Source: Arthrobacter globiformis (GTDB lineage Bacteria; Actinomycetota; Actinomycetes; Actinomycetales; Micrococcaceae). From it: 64,000 bases of DNA. The stretch spans positions 3,720,001-3,784,000 of the forward strand of contig NZ_JAUSXI010000001.1 in the NCBI RefSeq assembly GCF_030815865.1, written 5' to 3'. The position numbers and the translations under genes were made by a program. Position 1 is the first letter of the stretch, and every line of letters starts with the position of its first letter. The notes under the pieces were generated by a model. It saw only the letters and a list, made by a program, of their open reading frames with translations. It ran no database searches and was not told where the DNA came from. Of the stretch, positions 8,240 through 17,170 are shown piece after piece.

Positions 8240-9280
8240 ATGTTCTGTTCAATCGTTCCGCCGTACATCCTGCGCCGCCTGGCTACCCAAAGGTCACCCC
8301 GGTTCTCGGCTGTTGCCCGCGCCGCCAGGGAAGCCCTGCTCCATGTCGGGTCCGTGCACGCGGCGCGCACGGCGGCGCCGTCCGCCCCTGCTGGCATCAG
8401 GCAACTAGAGCCCGCTCCGGTCAGCAGGTCCGTCTTCGACGCAAAGTTTGGCGAGTCGCTGCCCGGGCAGATTGCCCGGAAGGAAGGCGACGCTGCCACG
8501 GGCGATCCCGCTGTCGACGAGGCTTACGACGGTCTGGGCCACACCCACAGCCTCTACGCTGACGCCTTCGGCCGGAACTCCATCGACGGCCTGGGAATGC
8601 CCCTGAACGCCACCGTCCACTTCGGCAGGTTATATGACAACGCGTTCTGGGACGGCCAGCAGATGGTGTTTGGCGACGGTGATGGGGAGGTCTTCGAGCG
8701 ATTCACTAGGTCGCTAAGCGTGATTGGCCACGAGCTGGCCCACGGTGTGACGCAGTTTTCGGCCGGGCTCGCCTACCGCAACCAGGCCGGGGCAATCAAC
8801 GAATCCGTGTCCGACGTCTTCGGGGCACTCGTGGAGCAGTATTTCCGGAAGCAGACCACCGCCGAAGCCTCTTGGCTGATCGGCGAAGGGCTGTTTACAC
8901 AGCAGGTCGAAGGGTCCGCCCTGCGCTCCATGAAGGCACCGGGAACCGCGTACGACGACGACGTCCTCGGCAAGGACCCGCAGCCGGATTCCATGGACTC
9001 CTATGTACGCACGAGGGCGGACAACGGCGGGGTCCACATCAACTCCGGCATCCCGAACCGGGCGTTCTGCGTCGTCGCCCAGACCCTGGGCGGGAACGCT
9101 TGGGAAGCGCCGGGCCAAATCTGGTACGAAACCTTGACAAGCGGCTCGCTGAGCCCGACCGGCACCTTCACAGCCTTTGCCAAAGCCACCGCCGCAACGG
9201 CGAAGGAACTGTTCGGCGAGGAGTCGGCAGAGCATGACGCTGTGCGCGGGGCGTGGGAGACTGTGAAGGTAAAGCTCTAA
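8240..9280 (+). CDS. Protealysin-like M4 family zinc metalloprotease
   Basis: This thermolysin-family (M4) protease has about 346 residues from the chosen start. The zinc motif HELAH is at about residues 164-168, the third ligand lies in NESVSDVFG about 20 residues later, and the catalytic histidine is in NGGVHINSGIPNRAF. The N-terminus MFCSIVPPYILRRLA matches the short propeptide of protealysin-type enzymes, so I start at 8240 rather than 8210; neither start has a clear ribosome site. There is no signal peptide, which is usual for protealysins, whose export route is unclear. The next gene encodes an emfourin-like inhibitor, the known partner of this subgroup. The protease is probably self-processed at about residue 50-60. 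Confidence 0.92.
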   Translation: MFCSIVPPYILRRLATQRSPRFSAVARAAREALLHVGSVHAARTAAPSAPAGIRQLEPAPVSRSVFDAKFGESLPGQIARKEGDAATGDPAVDEAYDGLGHTHSLYADAFGRNSIDGLGMPLNATVHFGRLYDNAFWDGQQMVFGDGDGEVFERFTRSLSVIGHELAHGVTQFSAGLAYRNQAGAINESVSDVFGALVEQYFRKQTTAEASWLIGEGLFTQQVEGSALRSMKAPGTAYDDDVLGKDPQPDSMDSYVRTRADNGGVHINSGIPNRAFCVVAQTLGGNAWEAPGQIWYETLTSGSLSPTGTFTAFAKATAATAKELFGEESAEHDAVRGAWETVKVKL

Positions 9281-9340
9281 CCGACGCCGGGACTGTGACA
9301 TTCCGCTTCCCGGCCGCCGCGGAACCCGGGGAACCTCGCC

Positions 9341-9625
9341 ATGAAAATCACAGTCGAGCGCAGCGGCGGGATAGCCGCACTCACCCGCGTCTGGACGGTG
9401 CTCGCCGTCACCACCAGCGACAAGAGCCGTTGGCAGCCCCTCGTCGAAGCGTGCCCATGGGACGCCGTCGACGATCCCCGGCAGGCGGCGGACGGGCAGC
9501 CGGACCGCTTCATGTATTCCATCCGCGCCGGCCAGCGCCGCGCCACCCTGCCGGAGACGGCCGTCACCGGTCCTTGGCGTGTGCTGGTGGAGTCGACCCG
9601 GGCAGCAGCTGAAGAATCGGCCTAG
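9341..9625 (+). CDS. Emfourin-like inhibitor of the adjacent M4 protease
   Basis: This 94-residue protein starts MKITVERSGGIA and contains RWQPLVEACPWDAV and DRFMYSIRAGQRRATLPE. Small size, the KI..ERSGG N-terminus, the PDRF-Y segment and the position just after a protealysin-like gene match emfourin, the inhibitor described beside protealysin in Serratia. Assignment rests on recalled family features and synteny, not on a search. It would bind and restrain the protease inside the cell (inference). The gene starts 61 bases after the protease stop, and its stop overlaps the convergent GlxA-type gene by four bases. No cysteine pair or signal peptide suggests secretion. Confidence 0.75.
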   Translation: MKITVERSGGIAALTRVWTVLAVTTSDKSRWQPLVEACPWDAVDDPRQAADGQPDRFMYSIRAGQRRATLPETAVTGPWRVLVESTRAAAEESA

Positions 9626-10590
9626 CCGGCCGAAGCCATCTGGCCGCGGAAAGCCCGGCGGTAGGACTGCGGACTTGTGTCCAGCACCTTGGCGAAGTGG
9701 TGCCGGAGCAGCACGGGATGGCCGAACCCTGACTGCCGCGCCACCTCGTCGATGTTCAGCTCCGTGGACTCCAGGAGCTCCTGGGCGCGCAGGACACGCT
9801 GGGAATTGAGCCACGCAGCCGGGGTCGCTCCTGTTTCAGCGCGGAACCGGCGGGCGAAGGTGCGCGGCGACATGTGCACGCGGGCGGCCAGCTCCTGGAC
9901 GGGATGTTCCTCGTCCAGGTTCTCCACCATCCACCGGAGGAGTTCCTCCATGGGCTGGGAGCCGCACTCGGGCATGGGCCGGTCGATGAACTGCGCCTGG
10001 CCACCGTCGCGGTGCGGCGGAACCACCATGTCTCTGGCGATGGCGGCCGCCACGGCCGCCCCGAACTCAATCCTCACCAGATGCAGGCACGCGTCAATGC
10101 CCGCGGCCGTTCCGGCGCTGGAGATGATCCGTCCGTCCTGGACGTAGAGGACGTTCTCGTCGACCAGGACTTTGGGGTACTGGGCGGCGAGCTCTTCCGA
10201 GTAATGCCAGTGCGTGGTGCACCGGCGTCCGTCCAGGATCCCGGCCCGCGCCAGCGCAAACGCGCCAGAGCAGATCGACATTACCCAGGCGCCGCGGCTG
10301 TGCGCCGCCTGGAGGGCATCGAGGACGGATTCCGGAACATCCTCCTCCCGGCCGTAGGGCGCCATGATCACCAGGTCGGCATCGGCGGCGGCTTCCAGTC
10401 CGAGGCCGACGTTCATAGTGAGGCCGGATTTCAGCGGAACTTCGCCGGGCACCGGAGTGCACACCCGGAAGTCGAACTGCGGCACGCCTGTTCCACGTTC
10501 CGAACGGTCGATGCCGAAAACCTCAAAAGCGGTACCGAACTCGAAGATCGAGAAGTTGGGAACCGCAATGATTGCCACTGTTTTGAGCAT
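9622..10590 (-). CDS. GlxA-family transcriptional regulator (DJ-1/GATase-like domain plus AraC HTH)
   Basis: This 322-residue regulator has an N-terminal DJ-1/PfpI-like domain (about 1-190) with the nucleophile-elbow stretch VMSICSGAFALARAG, and a C-terminal AraC-type double helix-turn-helix (about 215-315) with LAARVHMSPRTFARRFRAE and IDEVARQSGFGHPVLLRHHF. It resembles GlxA-type regulators, which often control catabolic genes through an unknown small-molecule signal. The longer open frame upstream is not coding; MLKTVAIIAVP at 10590 is the natural start of the fold. It converges on the emfourin gene with a four-base overlap. No adjacent target is obvious, though the divergent 55-codon gene at 10672 shares its upstream region. 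Confidence 0.9.
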   Translation of the reverse strand: MLKTVAIIAVPNFSIFEFGTAFEVFGIDRSERGTGVPQFDFRVCTPVPGEVPLKSGLTMNVGLGLEAAADADLVIMAPYGREEDVPESVLDALQAAHSRGAWVMSICSGAFALARAGILDGRRCTTHWHYSEELAAQYPKVLVDENVLYVQDGRIISSAGTAAGIDACLHLVRIEFGAAVAAAIARDMVVPPHRDGGQAQFIDRPMPECGSQPMEELLRWMVENLDEEHPVQELAARVHMSPRTFARRFRAETGATPAAWLNSQRVLRAQELLESTELNIDEVARQSGFGHPVLLRHHFAKVLDTSPQSYRRAFRGQMASAG

Positions 10591-10671
10591 GTTTCCAGTA
10601 TGGCAGAAATTTGTACTTTCTAGGCATTTCTGCCACTTCTTTCTGCACCGGGCCGGGAGAACCATGGAGAC

Positions 10672-10839
10672 ATGGAAATCTTCGGAATCGCCCTTCTTGT
10701 CCTGGTCCTCGTTGCAGCAGCCGCCACGGTCGCCGCCGTCCTGCGGGATGGCCGGGGCCACACCCCTCCCGAACACTCGGTCCGGGACTGGTCCGCACTG
10801 GACCTGCCCAGCAGCAACTACACGATGCGCATCTTCTAG
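10672..10839 (+). CDS. Small single-pass membrane protein (55 residues), unknown function
   Basis: An ATG at 10672, preceded by GGGAGA, opens a 55-codon frame. Residues 2-24 form one hydrophobic helix (LLVLVLVAAAATVAAVL). A short basic stretch and a hydrophilic tail with HSVRDW and a C-terminal NYTMRIF follow. It ends with TAG and a good terminator lies 98 bases later. Codon use is GC3-rich like the neighbouring genes, which supports coding. The protein is probably inserted with the C-terminal tail in the cytoplasm (positive-inside rule). I do not recognise the family. Confidence 0.6.
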   Translation: MEIFGIALLVLVLVAAAATVAAVLRDGRGHTPPEHSVRDWSALDLPSSNYTMRIF

Positions 10840-10936
10840 CGGCCCATGGCGCCCGCCAAACCCGTTCACTGTCCGCCCACAACCCTCCTTCCCGGAAACA
10901 CTGCCCACCCAGAACCACAGTCCCCCCACCAACACC

Positions 10937-10965
10937 AAGGACCCGGCGCACGCCGGGTCCTTTTT
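10937..10965 (+). terminator. Intrinsic terminator before hrpA
   Basis: The arms AAGGACCCGGC and GCCGGGTCCTT, with a GCAC-type loop, are followed directly by TTTTT. This is a classical Rho-independent terminator for the 55-codon gene. It lies about 25 bases before the hrpA start. Confidence 0.85.
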
Positions 10966-10989
10966 CACGGCAGTAGACTTGTGGGAGCC

Positions 10990-13900
10990 ATGACTTTTCA
11001 CATCTCCTACCCCGCCGAGCTGCCGGTCTCCGAGCGCCGCGAGGACCTGATGGCCGCGATCGCCGCCAACCAGGTGACGATCATTGCCGGCGAGACCGGT
11101 TCCGGTAAGACCACCCAGATTCCCAAGATGTGCCTGGAGCTGGGCCTGGGGGAGAACGGCCTGATCGGCCATACCCAGCCGAGGCGTCTCGCGGCACGCA
11201 CGGTGGCCGAGCGCATCGCCTCCGAACTCGGCGTCGACATCGGTCAGGAAGTGGGCTTCCAGGTCCGCTTCACGGGCGAGGTGAGCAAGTCCACCAAGGT
11301 CAAGCTGATGACCGACGGCATCCTGCTGGCCGAAATCCAGCGCGACAAACTGCTCCGCAAGTACAACGCGATCATCATCGATGAGGCGCACGAACGCAGC
11401 CTGAACATCGACTTCATCCTCGGCTACCTCAAGCGGATCCTGCCGCAGCGGCCGGACCTGAAGGTGATCATCACCTCCGCCACCATCGACCCCGAGCGCT
11501 TCGCCAAGCACTTCGGCCCGGAGGACGAACCGGCCCCGATCGTAGAGGTGTCCGGGCGAACGTTCCCCGTCGAGATCCGCTACCGGCCGCTCTCCCAGCC
11601 GGCGGGCGGCCCGTCGGGCGATGACGAGGACAACTCCTCCGACGACGAACTCGAGGAAGACCGGGACCCGCTGGACGCGGTGTGCGACGCCGTCGACGAA
11701 CTCGCCCTGGAAGCGCCGGGCGACATCCTCATCTTCTTCTCCGGCGAGCGCGAGATCCGGGACGCCGCGGACGCCCTCCAGGCCAGGATCCAGACAAACC
11801 GGCGGCTGGCCGGCACCGAGGTCCTGCCGCTGTTCGCGCGGCTGAGCCTGCAGGAACAGCACCGGGTGTTCAACCCGGGCAGCAAGCGGAGGATTGTGCT
11901 GGCCACCAACGTGGCCGAAACCTCCCTCACCGTTCCAGGCATCAAGTACGTCGTCGACACCGGCACCGCGCGCATCTCGCGCTATTCGCACCGCACCAAA
12001 GTGCAGCGGCTGCCCATCGAGCGGGTTTCCCAGGCGTCGGCCAACCAGCGCTCCGGGCGCTGCGGCCGCGTCTCGGACGGCATCGCCATCCGGCTGTATT
12101 CCGAGGAGGACTTCGAATCCCGGCCTCTCTACACCGATCCGGAAATCCTGCGCACCAACCTTGCGGCGGTCATCCTGCAGATGACTGCCATGGGTGTCGC
12201 CCGCGGGCCCAAGGACATCGAGAACTTTCCGTTCGTGGAGCCGCCGGACTCCCGCGCCATTAACGACGGCGTCACCCTCCTTCGTGAGCTCGGCGCCTTG
12301 AGTGCGCCGCAGGCAGCCGCTGGCTCCCCCCAAACGGCAAATGCGGAGGGCAGGAATGCCGGCCGCAACGGCGGCGGCGGGTTGACCGCCGTCGGACATA
12401 AGCTTGCCCAGCTCCCGGTGGATCCGCGGCTTGGCCGCATGATTGTGGAGGCCGGCCAGCGCGGCTGCGTCCGCGAAGTCATGATCCTGGCGGCTGCCCT
12501 CACCATTCAGGACCCCCGCGAACGCCCGACGGACAAGCAGCAGCTGGCCGCAGAGAAGCATGCCCGTTTCCGCGACGAAAATTCAGACTTCACCGGGTAC
12601 CTGAACCTCTGGAACTACATTCACGAGAAGCAGCAGGAGCTGTCCTCCACCCAGTTCCGCCGCCTGTGCCGCAACGAATTCATCAACTACCTGCGCGTCC
12701 GCGAGTGGCAGGACCTGTTCGCACAGCTCCGACAGCTGGCCCGTCCACTGGGCATCAGCCTGGACAACAAGCGTCAGGCAGATGTTGTGGGCAACCACGA
12801 GGGCATCCACATCAGCCTTCTCTCAGGCCTGCTGAGCCACATCGGCATCCTCGATGAACGCAAGCGGGAATATGCCGGCGCCCGGGGAACCCGCTTCGCC
12901 ATCTTCCCGGGCTCGGCGCTGTTCAAGAAGTCGCCCACGTTCGTCATGGCCGCCGAGCTCGTGGAAACCAGCAGGCTGTGGGCGCGGGTGGCCTCCAAGT
13001 TCGAGCCGGCGTGGGCCGAGCAGGTGGCGCCGCACCTGATCAAGCGCAGCTACAGCGAACCCCACTGGTCCACCAAGATGGGCGCCGTGATGGCCTATGA
13101 AAAGGTCACCCTCTACGGTGTTCCCATCATCGCCCAGCGCCGCATCAACTACGGCAAGGTCGATCCTGTCCTGGCCCGTGAGCTGTTCATCAGGCATGCG
13201 TTGGTCCAGGGCGAATGGAAGACGCACCACAAGTTCTTCCACCGCAACCGGGCCCTGCTGCAGGAAGTGGAGGAACTCGAAGCGCGGTTGCGCCGCCGGG
13301 ACCTCCTGGTGGACGACGAAACGCTTTTCGAGTTCTATGACGCGCGGGTGGGCAAGGACGTCGTCTCGGAACGGCACTTCGACAAGTGGTGGAAGGACGC
13401 CCGGCAGCAGAATCCCGCGCTTCTGGACTTCAATGAGGCCCTGCTTCTGAGCGAGGACGCCGAGGCGCTGGATGAGTCCGCGTACCCGAAGACGTGGCTG
13501 CACAAGGGGTTCGAACTGCCCCTGAGCTATGAGTTCCATCCGGTGGCGCCCGGCTCGACGCCCAACCCGTCCGACGGCGTTACGGCGGAAGTTCCGGTCC
13601 TCTTCCTGAACCAGCTCGAAGACGCACCCTTCCGCTGGCTGATCCCCGGCCAGCGCGTGGAACTTATAACTGCACTGATCAAATCGTTGCCGAAGCAGGT
13701 CCGCAAGAGCTTCGTTCCGGCCCCGGACGTCGCCCGGCAGGCGGTGGCGGCGCTGGAAGCGGATTTCGACCCTGCCGAGGACGAGCTTGAGAGCTCGCTT
13801 GAGCTTGTCCTGCGCCGTCTCAAGGGCCAGATCATCCCGGCCGGGTCCTGGAACTGGGATACGGTTCCGCCGCACCTGCGGGTGAGCTTCAAGGTGGTGG

Positions 13901-14973
13901 ACAGCCGCGGCAAGGTCCTGGACGAGGGCAAGGACCTGGAAGCGCTGCAGGAGCGGCTGGCGCCGGCCACCCGCCGGGCCATCGCAGAGTCCCTGGGCGC
14001 CACTCCGGCCACAGCCGGCCCGCGGTCCCTGAAGAAGAGCCAGCAGCAGGGGGCCCCGCAGGACGGCCGGGCACAGGACGGCCGGCCGCAGGCGCACGCC
14101 GGGTTCACGGAACAGTCCGGCCTGACCGAGTGGCGGTTCGGCGCGATTCAGCGGGAAGCCAGCGTCACTGTTAAGGGCCATACCGTCACCGGATTTCCCG
14201 CGCTGGTGGACGAAGGAAAGTCCGTTGGCCTGCGCGTCTTCCAGACTGCCTCGGAGCAGCAGGAAGCCATGCGGGGCGGTGTCATCCGGCTCCTCGCACT
14301 GCGGGTGCCCGCGCCTGACCGCTATGTCCTCGAACACCTGAACAACACGGAGAAGCTGACGTTCAGCCAGAATCCCCACGGGTCCGTGTCGGCCCTGATC
14401 GCAGACTGCGTCCTGGCGGCGGTGGACAAGCTGACCCCCGCAGAACTCCCATGGGACCAGGCAGCGTTCGACGCCCTGTTTGAGCATGTCCGGGCGGAAC
14501 TGATCGACACCGTCTTCAGCGTTACGGCTGTGGTAGAGCGAATACTCGCGAGCACGCGCCGGATCCAAAAACAGCTCAAGGGCACCACGAGCCTGGCGCT
14601 CATCAGCGCGCTCAACGATGTCCGCAGCCAGCTTGAACAGCTGGTCTTCCCCGGCTTCGTAGCCCGCACGGGCTACGCCCAGCTGAGCCAGCTCCCCCGT
14701 TACCTCACGGCCATCGAAAAACGTTTGGAGAAGCTGCCCGGAAACGTGCAGCGCGATGCGCTCAATATGGCGGCGGTCCAGCAGCTGGAGGATGATTACG
14801 ACGACGCCGTGTCGGCCTTACTGCCCGGCCGCCGCGCCGGTGCCGAGCTGACGCAGGTGCGTTGGATGATCGAGGAGCTGAGGGTGAGCCTGTTCGCCGT
14901 CGAACTTGGCACAGCCTATTCCGTGTCCGAGAAGCGCATCCGGGCTGCACTGAACAAGGTGCTCGCGGCGTAG
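10990..14973 (+). CDS. hrpA: ATP-dependent RNA helicase HrpA
   Basis: This 1,327-residue DEAH-box RNA helicase has Walker A GETGSGKTT near residue 35, DEAHERS (motif II), SATID (motif III), TNVAETSLTVPGI and QRSGRCGR (motif VI). The helicase-associated and OB-fold regions follow, then the long C-terminal DUF3418 domain characteristic of HrpA. Between motifs there is a low-complexity acidic insert (DDEDNSSDDELEEDRD) at about residues 212-225, and an Ala/Asn/Gly-rich insert near 445-475. In E. coli HrpA acts on mRNA processing and stalled ribosomes. The ATG at 10990 gives the conserved N-terminus; the frame extends upstream without a better start. It appears monocistronic. Confidence 0.95.
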   Translation: MTFHISYPAELPVSERREDLMAAIAANQVTIIAGETGSGKTTQIPKMCLELGLGENGLIGHTQPRRLAARTVAERIASELGVDIGQEVGFQVRFTGEVSKSTKVKLMTDGILLAEIQRDKLLRKYNAIIIDEAHERSLNIDFILGYLKRILPQRPDLKVIITSATIDPERFAKHFGPEDEPAPIVEVSGRTFPVEIRYRPLSQPAGGPSGDDEDNSSDDELEEDRDPLDAVCDAVDELALEAPGDILIFFSGEREIRDAADALQARIQTNRRLAGTEVLPLFARLSLQEQHRVFNPGSKRRIVLATNVAETSLTVPGIKYVVDTGTARISRYSHRTKVQRLPIERVSQASANQRSGRCGRVSDGIAIRLYSEEDFESRPLYTDPEILRTNLAAVILQMTAMGVARGPKDIENFPFVEPPDSRAINDGVTLLRELGALSAPQAAAGSPQTANAEGRNAGRNGGGGLTAVGHKLAQLPVDPRLGRMIVEAGQRGCVREVMILAAALTIQDPRERPTDKQQLAAEKHARFRDENSDFTGYLNLWNYIHEKQQELSSTQFRRLCRNEFINYLRVREWQDLFAQLRQLARPLGISLDNKRQADVVGNHEGIHISLLSGLLSHIGILDERKREYAGARGTRFAIFPGSALFKKSPTFVMAAELVETSRLWARVASKFEPAWAEQVAPHLIKRSYSEPHWSTKMGAVMAYEKVTLYGVPIIAQRRINYGKVDPVLARELFIRHALVQGEWKTHHKFFHRNRALLQEVEELEARLRRRDLLVDDETLFEFYDARVGKDVVSERHFDKWWKDARQQNPALLDFNEALLLSEDAEALDESAYPKTWLHKGFELPLSYEFHPVAPGSTPNPSDGVTAEVPVLFLNQLEDAPFRWLIPGQRVELITALIKSLPKQVRKSFVPAPDVARQAVAALEADFDPAEDELESSLELVLRRLKGQIIPAGSWNWDTVPPHLRVSFKVVDSRGKVLDEGKDLEALQERLAPATRRAIAESLGATPATAGPRSLKKSQQQGAPQDGRAQDGRPQAHAGFTEQSGLTEWRFGAIQREASVTVKGHTVTGFPALVDEGKSVGLRVFQTASEQQEAMRGGVIRLLALRVPAPDRYVLEHLNNTEKLTFSQNPHGSVSALIADCVLAAVDKLTPAELPWDQAAFDALFEHVRAELIDTVFSVTAVVERILASTRRIQKQLKGTTSLALISALNDVRSQLEQLVFPGFVARTGYAQLSQLPRYLTAIEKRLEKLPGNVQRDALNMAAVQQLEDDYDDAVSALLPGRRAGAELTQVRWMIEELRVSLFAVELGTAYSVSEKRIRAALNKVLAA

Positions 14974-15008
14974 GCTTCCAGCTCACCACAGCACCCAACT
15001 AGGTAGCT

Positions 15009-15040
15009 TCAGGGCGTTCCCAGGGCTGGGAACGCCCTGA
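15009..15040 (+). terminator. Hairpin terminator after hrpA
   Basis: A perfect 12-bp stem (TCAGGGCGTTCC with GGAACGCCCTGA) lies 35 bases after the hrpA stop. Outer partial pairing of AGGTAG with CTACTT-like sequence continues the structure, followed by a weak T-rich stretch (CTACTTTTCG). Confidence 0.65.
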
Positions 15041-15493
15041 ACTGCCACCTACTTTTCGTTTTCAGGTGGATCTAAAAAACTTCAAGATCCCAGCCATATC
15101 TGGTGTCCGATCGGCCCTAAAATGTCGCAGCCCCTTGGCAGACTGTGTTCATGGAAGGCCTGGGAAAATCAGCAGCGGCGCCGCACGACGGCGTTCTGCA
15201 CGCTGCTGTGTTTCGCGACGCCGATTTTCACGGTGCCGGTTTCCCCTTCGATGCGTTCGCGGACGACGGGACGATGACCTCGACGCAGCGTATCCGGCAC
15301 CGTTTCCGGAGGACCCGTTTCCTGAGCTGCTGTTCGCCGACGTCCTGTTCGTCGAGAGCGCTGCCTCCAGCGCTGGTTCGCCGTGGCGGGGTTTGCAGGG
15401 GCGGGCAGGCAGGCAGGCAGTGTCGCCTGAGTTCTGCGAGTACCAAGCCCGTTAATGGTTATTACGAATGGCCGACCCGACCTGGGACCTGGC
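15041..15493. other. Gene-poor interval between hrpA and the HIT gene
   Basis: About 450 bp lies between convergent genes. Several frames are open because of the high GC content, but none has a ribosome site plus a recognisable domain. Their translations are Arg/Ser/Pro-rich, as expected of shadows. A tandem GGCA/GCAG microrepeat is visible near 15404-15420. The block could be a decayed gene or mobile-element remnant, but no transposase motif or terminal inverted repeat is visible. I call no gene here. Confidence 0.5.
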
Positions 15494-15922
15494 TTAGGCC
15501 TCTGGCACGAACTCCCCATAGCCGGCGTCGCGCAGGCCTGCACGCAGCTTTTCCGCGTTGGAGTCCAGCCGCGCCGGATCCGGATTGTGCTCGGCGGTGG
15601 CGAAATTGAATTCCGCCATGCTGTTGGAAGGCCACACGTGCACGTGCATGTGGTTGATCTCGTAACCGGCCACGATGAGTCCTGCCCGGGCTGCCCCGAA
15701 CGTGTCCACCTGCACGGCACCGATGCGCTGCGCCACTTCCATGACCCTCGCCAGGGTTGCGGGCGAGGCGTCCGTCCAGCGGTCCACTTCCTCGGTCGGC
15801 ACCACCAGCGTGTGCCCGTCCGCAAGCGGACCCATGGTGAGGAACGCGGAGACGTCCGGTTCCCGCCAGACAAACCGGCCAGGGATCTCCCCGTTGAGAA
15901 TCTTGGTGAACAGCGTGCTCAT
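15494..15922 (-). CDS. HIT family protein
   Basis: This 142-residue histidine-triad protein has the active-site signature HMHVHVWP near residue 92-99, preceded by the family's ILNGEIPGRFVWRE N-terminus and HTLVVPTEEVDRW. HIT proteins hydrolyse nucleotide phosphoramidates or related nucleotide conjugates; the physiological substrate here is unknown. The ATG at 15922 overlaps the stop of the upstream zinc alcohol dehydrogenase as ATGA, so the two are co-translated. The length fits small Fhit/HINT-type proteins. Confidence 0.93.
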   Translation of the reverse strand: MSTLFTKILNGEIPGRFVWREPDVSAFLTMGPLADGHTLVVPTEEVDRWTDASPATLARVMEVAQRIGAVQVDTFGAARAGLIVAGYEINHMHVHVWPSNSMAEFNFATAEHNPDPARLDSNAEKLRAGLRDAGYGEFVPEA

Positions 15923-17073
15923 GCGTCAGCCCTTTCCGACGGTTCCTGCAGTGTGGATGCATCCAGGACAAAACGGTACTTCACATCACCTGCGACCATC
16001 CGGTCATAGGCGTCGTTAAGTTGCTCAGCACCAACCAGTTCGATGTCCGAGACGACTCCGTGCTCGGCGCAGAAGTCGAGCATCTCCTGCGTCTCGGCGA
16101 TGCCCCCAATCAGGGAACCGGCATAGGAGATCCGCCTTCTGATCAGTGCCCCGGGATTGACCGGCGGCATGGCTTCGGAGGGCAGACCCAGCTGGAACAG
16201 GGCTCCGTCCCGGCGCAGGGTCCGGAAGAACGCGTTGAGGTCGTGCGGCGCTGCCACCGTATCGATGATGACGTCGATGCTCCGGTTCTCAGCGGCCATC
16301 GCTTCCTCATCCCGCGAGAGCACTACCGAGTCAGCGCCCAGTTCCAGTGCCGCCGACGCCTTGGATTCAGAGGTAGTGAAGACCTTGACCTCGGCTCCCA
16401 TCGCTTTTGCCAGTTTGACGGCCATATGCCCAAGGCCGCCCAGTCCCACGACGCCGACCACGTGGCCCTTCCGGACACCGAAGTGGCGGAGCGGCGAGAA
16501 CGTGGTGATGCCCGCACAAAGCAGCGGGGCAGCCGACGCAGGATCCAGGTATTCCGCCACCCGCAGGACGTACCGCCGGTCCACCACCACGGATGTGGAA
16601 TAACCACCCTGGGTGACGGCGTCCCCGTTCCGGGCGTCCTTGGCACCGTACGTTCCGGTCAGGCCGCGTTCACAGTACTGCTCCAGCCCTTCCAGGCAGC
16701 TCTCGCATTCCCTGCAGGAGTCCACCATGCAGCCCACGCCCACGCGGTCTCCCGGCTGAAAGTCCAACACGTCAGAACCGACGCGGCTGACCCTGCCCAC
16801 AATCTCGTGGCCCGGTACGAGCGGGTAGTTCTGGGAGCCCCACTCCCCCCGGGTGGCGTGAACGTCGGAGTGGCACAGCCCGCAGAACTCGATCGCAATT
16901 TCGACGTCGTCCGCTTTAGGTGCCCGGCGGGCAACTGTCAGCCCAACCAGTCCGCTTGTGGCGGATGACGCGCCGCGGGCGGCGGCATGGCGTCCTTCGA
17001 GGGGTCCGACGGCGGTCTCTTCCGGCGGGATCCGCAGGTTCAGCGGCGGGGGTACGGGGCGTCCAGGAGTCAT
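15919..17073 (-). CDS. Zinc-dependent alcohol dehydrogenase (cinnamyl-alcohol/YahK-like)
   Basis: This medium-chain dehydrogenase reduces aldehydes or oxidises alcohols with NAD(P). CGLCHSDVHATRGEWG carries the catalytic zinc cysteine, and GHEIVGRVSRVG carries the histidine-glutamate pair. The four-cysteine structural zinc lobe is seen in CMVDSCRECESCLEGLEQYC. The cofactor loop is GVVGLGGLGHMAVKLAKAMG. The pattern fits the YahK/Adh subgroup that prefers NADPH and aromatic or aliphatic aldehydes (family knowledge). The N-terminal ~35 residues are Pro/Arg/Ala-rich and unlike the family, so the true start may be an internal GTG nearer residue 40. It overlaps the HIT gene by four bases. Confidence 0.9.
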   Translation of the reverse strand: MTPGRPVPPPLNLRIPPEETAVGPLEGRHAAARGASSATSGLVGLTVARRAPKADDVEIAIEFCGLCHSDVHATRGEWGSQNYPLVPGHEIVGRVSRVGSDVLDFQPGDRVGVGCMVDSCRECESCLEGLEQYCERGLTGTYGAKDARNGDAVTQGGYSTSVVVDRRYVLRVAEYLDPASAAPLLCAGITTFSPLRHFGVRKGHVVGVVGLGGLGHMAVKLAKAMGAEVKVFTTSESKASAALELGADSVVLSRDEEAMAAENRSIDVIIDTVAAPHDLNAFFRTLRRDGALFQLGLPSEAMPPVNPGALIRRRISYAGSLIGGIAETQEMLDFCAEHGVVSDIELVGAEQLNDAYDRMVAGDVKYRFVLDASTLQEPSERADA

Positions 17074-17170
17074 ATGGCGACGCTACCGCGGCACCCCGGC
17101 GAGTTCCAATTGCCGGTGAGGTTCTATGGGCCGGCCCGCCGTGCCGCCGGGGATCACTTCCCGGGGTCGG

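Noticed and set aside
10593..12561. Upstream extension of the GlxA-type frame to 979 residues on the minus strand
   Set aside because: The extension covers hrpA in antisense, has no domains, and the regulator fold begins at 10590.
15400..15425. Insertion-sequence terminal repeat
   Set aside because: The GGCA run is a simple microrepeat; no inverted partner or target-site duplication was found nearby.
15145..15609. Plus-strand 154-residue frame in the gene-poor interval
   Set aside because: No ribosome site, Arg/Ser-rich translation and overlap with the HIT gene in antisense.
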